From Phycisphaeraceae bacterium (GTDB taxonomy: Bacteria; Planctomycetota; Phycisphaerae; Phycisphaerales; Phycisphaeraceae), in assembly GCA_020851465.1 (NCBI GenBank), contig JADZCR010000005.1, positions 285,910 through 349,909 of the forward strand: a stretch of DNA of 64,000 bases. Direction: 5' to 3'. Under the pieces are notes generated by a model, which was not told the origin of the DNA, ran no database searches, and saw nothing but the letters and a program-made list of their open reading frames with translations. Position 1 is the first letter of the stretch. Each line of letters starts with the position of its first letter. The position numbers were made by a program, and so were the translations under genes. This document shows positions 7,205 to 14,531 of this stretch, piece by piece.

Positions 7205-9181
7205 ATGTCCATACGATTTCGTCAGATTCATCTCGACTTTCATACCGGCCCAGCGATCCCTGATGTTGGTTGTGATTTTGATGCGACGGAGTTTGCACAA
7301 TGCGCCAAAGAGGCACACGTGAATAGCATGACGCTGTTTGCCAAGTGTCATCATGGCCACCTTTATTACGACACAAAAAGCCCCGCTCGACATCCCGGAC
7401 TCAGACACGGGCTTGATCTGCTGGGTGAGCAGATCGAAGCGCTGCACTCCGTGGGGATTCGTGCGCCGATATACATCAGTGTTCAGTGCGATGAATATGC
7501 CGCGAATACTCAACCCGGCTGGCGTGCTGTCGCAGCCGACGGTCGGCTCGTCGGCGGGGGGCCGACTCAATCCAACTCATTCGGAGGATGGCATATTCTC
7601 GATATGTCGAGTCCATATGCTGATTACCTGGCGGATCAGATTGTCGAGGTCTGCAAAAAGTTCAAGCCGGTGGATGGAATGTTCCTCGATATGTGCTGGG
7701 ATCAGGAAAGCGTCTCGCGTTATGCGACGGATGGCATGCTCAAGCTGGGACTGAATCCCGATGAAGCGGTTGACCGCAAAAAATATGCCCACCACGTTGC
7801 GCTGGGCTATATGGCCAGATATAAGAAGTTGATTGAAGATCAACACAAGGGGAAGAAAATCCCTGTAGTTTTTAACAGCCGGTCGCTCTCAAATCTCGTT
7901 GAGGAAGCGAAATATCTGCGCCATGTGGAAATTGAAGCGCTACCCAGCGGCGGATGGGGTTACATGTATTTTCCGATCAATGTGCGCTTCGCACGAAATT
8001 TCGGTCTGCCGACGCTCGGTATGACCGCGAGGTTCCACAAAGGATGGGCGGACTTCGGCGGGCTGAAGACCGACGCAGCACTCCTGTACGAGTGCACGCA
8101 GATGCTCAGCCAAGGCTCGCAGTGCAGCGTGGGTGATCAACTGCATCCGCGAGGCATCCTTGACAAGGCAGCGTATGAACTGATCGGACGTGTGTACTCG
8201 CATGTCGAAGCATGTGAGCCTTGGTGCAGTGATGCCAAACCGTGTGCGGATATCGGCGTCATCTTTGTGCCGGAAGATGGTTTTCAGGTGCGTCCTGGTG
8301 GTGGAATTGAAGGTGTCGTTCGTGCATTGCAACAGTTGAAGCATCAATTTGATTTTCTACCTCCAACCGGATCACTGACGGGATACGACCTGATTATTGT
8401 GCCCGAATCAGTGAAGGTGGATGCAGCTCTGACGAAGAAGTTAAAGGCACATCTCAAGGCAGGTGGATCATTACTCGTCACTGGTCATGCTGCACTCGAT
8501 GAAGCCGGTAAGCCGATCATGTCGGAGTTGGGTGTGGCATGTTCCGGTGTGTCACCGTACACAACCACATATTTAAGATTCGATCGAGCGATCCAGAAAG
8601 GAATTGCCGAGGCGGATCATGTCATGTATGAGCAAGGTCTGCGGCTTACTCCTCTTCGTGGATCGGAGTCGCTTGGTCGTGTCGTCGAGCCATACTTTGA
8701 GCGAAATTGGCGTCATTTCAGCTCACACGCGCAGACCCCATACGACAAGATGTCGCGTTACTCGATTGCGGTGCAAAAGGACCGAGTCATCACAATCGCC
8801 TATCCGATTTTTACCGCTTACGCATCTCATGGAAACCTCCCGTACCGTCACCTTATTGCACAGGCGATAGATCGGTTACTGCCGGATCCGTTATTACGTG
8901 TCGGCGGGCCGAGTTTTCTGGAGGCTTCAGTGCTCAGACAAGGCTCACGCCACATTGTTCACCTGCTGAGCTTTGCACCACAGAGAAGGACACAAAATCG
9001 GGATATTGTTGAGGATCCCACGCCAATCATCGGCGTGCCGATATCGCTGAAGCTGCCCCAAATGCCGCAGCGCGTGTATCTGGCACCCGAAGGCAAGGAG
9101 ATGGCGTTTACCTATGAAGCTGGTCGTGTTTCGGTAAAGGTGACCCATGACCGCGGGCATGTCATGGTGGTGTTTGAGTAA
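7205..9181 (+). CDS. Hypothetical glycoside hydrolase of GHL6 type with GH42-like GATase domain
   Basis: A 658-residue protein whose N-terminal half (~1-330) is a TIM-barrel of the 'hypothetical glycosyl hydrolase 6' type. It opens with FRQIHLDFHTGP and contains FAKCHHGHLYY, an aromatic HILDMSSPYADYL block, and DGMFLDMCWDQE, an acidic strand end likely to be catalytic. Residues ~345-480 resemble the glutamine-amidotransferase-fold trimerisation domain of GH42 beta-galactosidases. A small beta domain ends the chain. There is no signal peptide, so it should act on intracellular oligosaccharides. ATG 7205 has AGGAA upstream. It converges with a GH18-type gene. The exact substrate is not evident. 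Confidence 0.8.
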   Translation: MSIRFRQIHLDFHTGPAIPDVGCDFDATEFAQCAKEAHVNSMTLFAKCHHGHLYYDTKSPARHPGLRHGLDLLGEQIEALHSVGIRAPIYISVQCDEYAANTQPGWRAVAADGRLVGGGPTQSNSFGGWHILDMSSPYADYLADQIVEVCKKFKPVDGMFLDMCWDQESVSRYATDGMLKLGLNPDEAVDRKKYAHHVALGYMARYKKLIEDQHKGKKIPVVFNSRSLSNLVEEAKYLRHVEIEALPSGGWGYMYFPINVRFARNFGLPTLGMTARFHKGWADFGGLKTDAALLYECTQMLSQGSQCSVGDQLHPRGILDKAAYELIGRVYSHVEACEPWCSDAKPCADIGVIFVPEDGFQVRPGGGIEGVVRALQQLKHQFDFLPPTGSLTGYDLIIVPESVKVDAALTKKLKAHLKAGGSLLVTGHAALDEAGKPIMSELGVACSGVSPYTTTYLRFDRAIQKGIAEADHVMYEQGLRLTPLRGSESLGRVVEPYFERNWRHFSSHAQTPYDKMSRYSIAVQKDRVITIAYPIFTAYASHGNLPYRHLIAQAIDRLLPDPLLRVGGPSFLEASVLRQGSRHIVHLLSFAPQRRTQNRDIVEDPTPIIGVPISLKLPQMPQRVYLAPEGKEMAFTYEAGRVSVKVTHDRGHVMVVFE

Positions 9182-9227
9182 ATGATGTAATCACTCACTA
9201 ACAGCAGCGTGACGTATCCAACCGATT

Positions 9228-10235
9228 TCACCACCGCTTAAAGTGCTCGCGGACGCACTTCCAGATTTCCTTATCTTCGTTAATCAGACACCAGAAACAG
9301 ACGCCTCCCAGATCCATGGAGTCAACTGTTACCAGGTGGCTCTTGGTACTCTTGGCGTCACTCACCCACATTACATGCGGGTGGCCGTTTTTGTCCGTGT
9401 AACGAATTAAGTTGACATCCCAGTAGTAACACCATCCTCGGCCGATGATGCTTTCCTTTTCTCGCTCCGCGATCCATGGGGCATCGTACACCTGGCGAGA
9501 CTGACTCGGATCAGTCATGTCCCAATCTACGGAATAGGTCGGCAGGCCCATGATGAGCTTGTGTCTGGGTACATGAGTCACCATATGGGTCATGCAGTCG
9601 CGTGCCCACGGTGCGGTAGATGTAGGCCCAATGTATGGTGACGGCGGGCAATACATGTCGTATGCCATGGGCCTCAGATGGTCGGCATGTTGAGCAAGTG
9701 TGGCCGCATCCCAGAATCCGATTCCAGTCTCGCGACGTGCTTCCGGTGAAAGTGCGTAGAGGCAGATGCTCAGCATTTTATTTCGCGCATGCAGAGCCAC
9801 AGAGAGCCGGCGAATAAACTCGTTAAAAACGTACCTTCCCTCACCCGGCCAGTGTTCAAAGTCGATATCCACGCCATCAGTTCCGACAGCATCGCATTCT
9901 TCGACCATGCGATCGATCCAGCGATCAGCAATGGTCATGTCTTTAAGCAGGCGGTCACCGCAGTTTTTCCAGGAACCGCCGTAGTCATTGAGTGTGGATA
10001 CACCCATGCCGTGAAGTTTTTTTGCCAGCTCGCGTCGCTGGTCGGTTGACCAGTCACGCGGTAGCGAGCCATCACCCGCAACACCGCCGCACATGAAAAT
10101 GACCTGATCAAAGATATCGTGATATTCACTGACGGTCTGGATCGCCCCCTCCGCGTGTTCCTTGACCATCCACGCGGAAACAAGTCTGCGGGTCTTGCTT
10201 GGACGAAAGATGAGATTAGTAGCGGTTGTTGTCAT
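9228..10235 (-). CDS. GH18-family glycosidase-like protein (cytoplasmic)
   Basis: A 335-residue TIM-barrel protein with the GH18 signature DxxDxDxE as DGVDIDFE at 120-127; E127 is the expected acid/base. Further family landmarks are SAWMVK at strand 1, LNDYGGSW at strand 3, LRPMAYDMY at strand 6, LIMGLPTYSVDW at strand 7, and a C-terminal DLGGVCFWCL. GH18 members cleave beta-1,4-linked N-acetylglucosamine polymers or related glycans by substrate-assisted catalysis. No signal peptide, LysM or carbohydrate-binding module is visible, so it is probably not a secreted chitinase. ATG 10235 is chosen because the upstream in-frame extension (to 10304) is unconserved. It ends 46 bp from the GHL6 gene, tail to tail. 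Confidence 0.85.
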   Translation of the reverse strand: MTTTATNLIFRPSKTRRLVSAWMVKEHAEGAIQTVSEYHDIFDQVIFMCGGVAGDGSLPRDWSTDQRRELAKKLHGMGVSTLNDYGGSWKNCGDRLLKDMTIADRWIDRMVEECDAVGTDGVDIDFEHWPGEGRYVFNEFIRRLSVALHARNKMLSICLYALSPEARRETGIGFWDAATLAQHADHLRPMAYDMYCPPSPYIGPTSTAPWARDCMTHMVTHVPRHKLIMGLPTYSVDWDMTDPSQSRQVYDAPWIAEREKESIIGRGWCYYWDVNLIRYTDKNGHPHVMWVSDAKSTKSHLVTVDSMDLGGVCFWCLINEDKEIWKCVREHFKRW

Positions 10236-10404
10236 GATTTTTATCCCGTTGAAGAATGGTGCGCCCAGCTTATTCCCAGGATACGGCGTACAACACGTTA
10301 TCAAAACAACATGTAAACGATTTTCGTAGAAGAGGAGACCGCTTTGCGCGTGTGGCGTTAGGCTCCGTTACGATGTTCTTCACCCAGACTTCCTGGACGA
10401 TGAA

Positions 10405-12396
10405 ATGGGTTTTCTTTCCCTACCCGCTGCACTGTTTGCTGCTGCGATATTCATTCCGCTGCTGGTGGCGTTGTATTTCCTCAAGCTCAGGAGGAAGCGC
10501 GTAGCTGTAAGCTCGACTTTACTTTGGAAAAAAGCCATCCAGGACATGCAGGTCAATGCGCCGTTTCAACGGCTCAGGAAAAGCTTGCTCCTGCTGCTGC
10601 AATTACTCATTCTTCTTGCGTTACTCGTTGCTTTTGCGCGACCGACTTTTGATCAGTCTGCCAAGCCCGGCCAGCGAATGGTAATCCTGATTGATCGTTC
10701 TGCTTCGATGAATGCGACTGATATCTCTCCCACACGTTTCGCGGAGGCGAAGCGCCTTGCGCTTGAGCTTGTGGATGGTATGGCCTCATCGGGTTCTTCA
10801 GAAAATGGTGGGGCAATGGTGATTGCCTTTGGCCGGCGGGCGCAGATTGTACAACCCTTCACCAACGATCCATCTCTGCTGCGTAATGCAATCAACGCGC
10901 TTCAGCCATCTGATGAATCCAGTCATATAGAGCCTGCTTTGCAATTGATTCGACGCGACGCTGCTGAGAGTGTCGCAGCCAGCGAGCAACCACTGGCTGT
11001 GTACATTCTCAGCGATGGCCGGCTGTCTGACCTCGACAAGCTCAAACTTGCTGGAGCGGATATTCGGTACACACCGATCGGCGGTACGGCTGAGGCTGTG
11101 CATGGCGTGAACAATCTCGGCATTGTTTCTCTTGCCGCACGACGCGATCTCAAACGACCCGAACTGGTTCATGTCTTTGCCCGGTTTGCAAATTACACAA
11201 CAAGTAACGTTCCGATTCAGGTGACGCTGCGCGTTGATGACAAGGTTGTGCGAGTCAGTAATACCAGCGTTCCCGCACTGACAGCAGGTGGCGACAGCAA
11301 AGTAGCTGCGGGTGAACCCGGCAGTCAATCCATGCAGTTTGATTTTGATCTTGCCGGTTCGGCACTGGTTGAGATTTCACACGACCATAGTGATCAACTG
11401 CTTGCAGATAATGTCGCGAGGTTAACGGTCGCGCCGCCGAAACGGTTGCGTGTCCTGATGGTGTCGGAGGGAAACCGATTTCTAGAGCGAGCGATTCGCG
11501 TGCAGGGAGTCAAGTCACTGCGGATGATGCGACCAGCCGACTTCGAAGCTCAAAACCCATCTGCCCTGCGGCGTGGAAGCTGGGAAGGTTCAACGGAGGT
11601 AGAAGGCTTCGATGCCTTGGTATTCGACCACTACGCTCCCAAGGAAGTACCCAAGGTGGACAGCCTCTATCTGGGTAGTGTGCCTCCAATTCCGGGTCTT
11701 AAGCTGCTGCCGCCCCGTGATAGCGACCCGCCGACACAACACATCTTGAGCTGGGAAAAGGATCATCCGCTGCTGCGATACGTTGCCTTGGATGATCTGG
11801 TGCTTGCTGACGCCGGTCGACTTTCCTTGCCTGATACCGCGGAAGTTCTTGCAATGGTTCAGAGTGGCCCGGTTATGGCTGAAATTAACGCCGATGGCGT
11901 ACACCACGTTGTTACCGCCTTTAATTTGATCCATACGAACTGGCCGATGCAGGTGAGCTTCCCGGTATTTATCAGCAATGTGGTGCCTTGGCTGGGGCTC
12001 GGGGGACAGATTGAAACTGGTTTGAGCTACCAGGTCGGCGAGGTCGCGATTGTGCCGGTGCCAGGTGGCCAACGATCTGTGGTTTATTCGGGTCCGCTCA
12101 AGCTGCGTGCATCGGTTAGTGATAGCCGTGCTGTATTACCAATTTTTGAACGAGTGGGGCTTTACACAGCTGAAAACCCAATAGAAAAGCCGTGGGACAA
12201 ACTCCCGGTAAACCTCACTGACGCAGCAGAAAGTGACATCCGCACCGTGGATAAACTCGATATCGGAGGTAAGACGGTTCAGGGTGAAGCTGCCTCAACG
12301 ATGGCGCGTCGTGAAGTCTGGCCGTGGTTCGTCTGGGCAGCACTGGCAGTGCTGGTGGTGGAGTGGATTGTTTACACGAGAAGGATGCACGTGTGA
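10405..12396 (+). CDS. BatA-type membrane protein with von Willebrand factor A domain
   Basis: The 663-residue protein begins with the aerotolerance-regulator (BatA) N-terminal pattern: a first helix at ~5-25, a basic loop with SSTLLWKK, and a second long helix at ~58-78. The VWA domain follows with an intact MIDAS motif, DRSAS at 97-101, which binds divalent metal in protein-protein contacts. The middle (~220-580) is beta-rich and periplasmic, and a last helix lies at ~640-655 before a basic tail. It is a paralogue of the BatA/VWA gene at 41377, but stands alone without moxR or DUF58 neighbours. The Shine-Dalgarno is weak (GGACGATGAA before ATG). Confidence 0.85.
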   Translation: MGFLSLPAALFAAAIFIPLLVALYFLKLRRKRVAVSSTLLWKKAIQDMQVNAPFQRLRKSLLLLLQLLILLALLVAFARPTFDQSAKPGQRMVILIDRSASMNATDISPTRFAEAKRLALELVDGMASSGSSENGGAMVIAFGRRAQIVQPFTNDPSLLRNAINALQPSDESSHIEPALQLIRRDAAESVAASEQPLAVYILSDGRLSDLDKLKLAGADIRYTPIGGTAEAVHGVNNLGIVSLAARRDLKRPELVHVFARFANYTTSNVPIQVTLRVDDKVVRVSNTSVPALTAGGDSKVAAGEPGSQSMQFDFDLAGSALVEISHDHSDQLLADNVARLTVAPPKRLRVLMVSEGNRFLERAIRVQGVKSLRMMRPADFEAQNPSALRRGSWEGSTEVEGFDALVFDHYAPKEVPKVDSLYLGSVPPIPGLKLLPPRDSDPPTQHILSWEKDHPLLRYVALDDLVLADAGRLSLPDTAEVLAMVQSGPVMAEINADGVHHVVTAFNLIHTNWPMQVSFPVFISNVVPWLGLGGQIETGLSYQVGEVAIVPVPGGQRSVVYSGPLKLRASVSDSRAVLPIFERVGLYTAENPIEKPWDKLPVNLTDAAESDIRTVDKLDIGGKTVQGEAASTMARREVWPWFVWAALAVLVVEWIVYTRRMHV

Positions 12397-12497
12397 ATAG
12401 ATTGGCGGAATTGTCGTAGTGAATACGCTCAGTGAATTTCGTGATTGATCAGGAATTCTCGATCGCAACTGACGGTGGTCTTGACGGGAATGTAGGC

Positions 12498-12995
12498 TCA
12501 GCTTGACGATGCTTCCATAGTTCGATTCACGGCGAGATTCGCGGCATCTTTTGTGTCTGCGAATTGTCCAACCAGCTCGATCTGAAGCTGCGTGATTCTG
12601 AAGCCCAGCTCTTTTTCGAGATCGGTCAGTATGTGCTGGGGGATATTTTTCAGAATGCGTTCACCGATTGAATCGGGAACATCAGTGACGGTGTCAGATT
12701 GAGCGTCGCGCAAGTGGAGGTGGTTATGCGTGGCGGCATCGTATCGTGTTGAGCCACCACGACCGAGAAGTTTTTGCGCCAAACCCGCACGACAAAACGC
12801 CTCAAGAGTGTTGTAAACGGTGGCAAGGCTGATGTCCTGCTCACTATGGGCGACTTTCTGAAATAGCTGGTCAGCCGTCGGATGTGATCGAGTGGAGATC
12901 AGTGCTTCGTACAGTGCTCGCCGCTGCCGCGTACACCGTAAACGGTGGCGGGAAAATAATTGCTGGATCTGATCTGTTGTCACGTGAGTGGTCAT
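12498..12995 (-). CDS. Fur-family transcriptional regulator
   Basis: The 165-residue product has a typical Fur/PerR winged helix (~8-85): a CTRQRRALYEAL helix, a HPTADQLF segment, and the recognition region ISLATVYNTLEAFCRAGL. The dimerisation domain is partly recognisable (YDAATHNHLHL, then TVTDVP). Where Fur, PerR and Zur have the first structural CxxC the sequence reads RDAQSD, and no second CxxC follows, so the structural zinc site is absent; the histidine-rich regulatory site is kept in part. It probably represses metal or peroxide genes, but the effector cannot be told. GGATG lies 8-9 nt upstream of the ATG. Its own targets are not evident in the window. Confidence 0.9.
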   Translation of the reverse strand: MTTHVTTDQIQQLFSRHRLRCTRQRRALYEALISTRSHPTADQLFQKVAHSEQDISLATVYNTLEAFCRAGLAQKLLGRGGSTRYDAATHNHLHLRDAQSDTVTDVPDSIGERILKNIPQHILTDLEKELGFRITQLQIELVGQFADTKDAANLAVNRTMEASSS

Positions 12996-13213
12996 GGCAG
13001 TTCATCCGAGCAAAAAACAACTTCAAGCATCCGCCCGACTTAGTGATCGAGACCGATTGCCAAGCGATTAATCGTCAAAGTATAGACAGGAAATGTGGTT
13101 ATTTGTAGTGAATAACAGCGAAATCCGTTGTGATTACCGGGTCCGTTAACGATATGGACCTCGGATCTTGCCCCCTTCAATCTCTGCGTTTCCCCTAGAT
13201 CTTTTTCTTCCGC

Positions 13214-13219
13214 TAAACT
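13214..13219 (+). promoter_or_regulatory. Putative -10 box of purM placed for a leaderless start
   Basis: TAAACT ends 7 nt before the purM ATG (13227), in the context CTAAACT. No Shine-Dalgarno and no clear -35 are visible. The spacing would put the transcription start at the first codon. Confidence 0.3.
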
Positions 13220-13226
13220 CCTCGCC

Positions 13227-14297
13227 ATGGCCAAGACCCCGATGACATATGCTGGCAGCGGCGTGGACCTGCAGGCTGCGGATCGCGCTGTGGAGTTGAT
13301 GGAACACCACATTCGACGGACATTCGGTCCGCGTGTTGTCGGTGCGTTTGGCGGCTTTGCCGGCCTCTTTCGACTGGACTACAACGAAAAACTCTTCAAA
13401 CGAAACTTCAAGGATCCCGTCCTCGTTGCCTGTACCGATGGCGTAGGCACGAAAGTCAAGCTCGCCTCGCAAATGAAGATTTACGATACCGTCGGCCAAG
13501 ACCTCGTGGCGATGAGTGTCAATGACTTGATCGTGCAAGGTGCGGAACCACTCTTTTTTCTCGACTACATCGCGCTGAACAAAAAAGAACCTGAGCTGGC
13601 TGCGCAAATGGTGCGGGGTGTCGCGGACGGCTGCGTGCTGGCTGGTTGTGCGTTATTGGGTGGAGAAACCGCTGAAATGCCTGACGTGTACGCTCCGGGT
13701 GAGTTTGACATGGCTGGCTTTGCTGTGGGTGTTGGTGAACTCAACCGCATCATTGATGGATCCGAGGCATCACCCGGAGATGTGATACTTGGTCTCAAAT
13801 CCAGCGGAGTTCACTCCAATGGCTACAGCCTAGTGCGTGCAATCGTGAAGGAGGCGGACCTTGATTTAGATCAGGTTTATCCAGACCTCGACCCGCATCA
13901 GACCCTTGGTCGTGTGTTGCTGACTCCGACTCGGATTTACGCACACGCAGTGGTTAACGTGCTCCGTCGGTACAAGGTGAAGCAGGTTGTCACCTCCATG
14001 GCGAATATCACTGGCAGCGGCATTCCAGGTAACGTCCCGCGCACACTTAATCCGAAAATCAATGCAAAAATCGACCGTTCAACCTGGCAGGTGCCGCCCG
14101 TGTTCCGATTCCTTCAGAAACATGGCAACGTGGAAGAGAAGGAAATGTGGGACGTATTCAATATGGGTATCGGTTACGTGGTGATCGTCAGGCCGGCATT
14201 TGCTGAATCGGTAAAAGAACAATTTGAAAAGCTCGGCGAGACGGTGCATGTCATTGGAAAGGTAGTCAGGGGGAGTGGAATGGTGGTGTGGGCGTGA
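13227..14297 (+). CDS. purM: Phosphoribosylformylglycinamidine cyclo-ligase (AIR synthetase) PurM
   Basis: PurM closes FGAM to 5-aminoimidazole ribonucleotide using ATP, step five of purine synthesis, as a cytoplasmic homodimer. The 356-residue sequence is full length with the family landmarks: an opening TYAGSGVDL, the glycine-rich GGFAGLF loop, ACTDGVGTKVKLA, VNDLIVQGAEPLFFLDY, GGETAEMPDVY, and SSGVHSNGYSLVR. The usual 'AHITGGG' loop reads MANITGSGIPGN, a mild variation. ATG 13227 matches the family start. No other purine gene is adjacent, so purM appears to be transcribed alone. Confidence 0.97.
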   Translation: MAKTPMTYAGSGVDLQAADRAVELMEHHIRRTFGPRVVGAFGGFAGLFRLDYNEKLFKRNFKDPVLVACTDGVGTKVKLASQMKIYDTVGQDLVAMSVNDLIVQGAEPLFFLDYIALNKKEPELAAQMVRGVADGCVLAGCALLGGETAEMPDVYAPGEFDMAGFAVGVGELNRIIDGSEASPGDVILGLKSSGVHSNGYSLVRAIVKEADLDLDQVYPDLDPHQTLGRVLLTPTRIYAHAVVNVLRRYKVKQVVTSMANITGSGIPGNVPRTLNPKINAKIDRSTWQVPPVFRFLQKHGNVEEKEMWDVFNMGIGYVVIVRPAFAESVKEQFEKLGETVHVIGKVVRGSGMVVWA

Positions 14298-14531
14298 TTT
14301 GCGGCTCAACCTTCACGCCGGTGATTAATCATGCTCAAGATTCATCTTCTCGCTTGTGATGGCGGAGAAGTTCGGAAATTGCTTGGGTCTATCGCAAGCT
14401 CGCGTAAGCGTGATTGGGTTTTCGGCCGTCCGAGAAATCGGTGTATGTGGGTTACCCCTTCTTAACCGACCGCTATAAACCGACGATGAATACTTCAACG
14501 GCGTTTCGCTCGACTCGCCGGTGGAGGAGGC

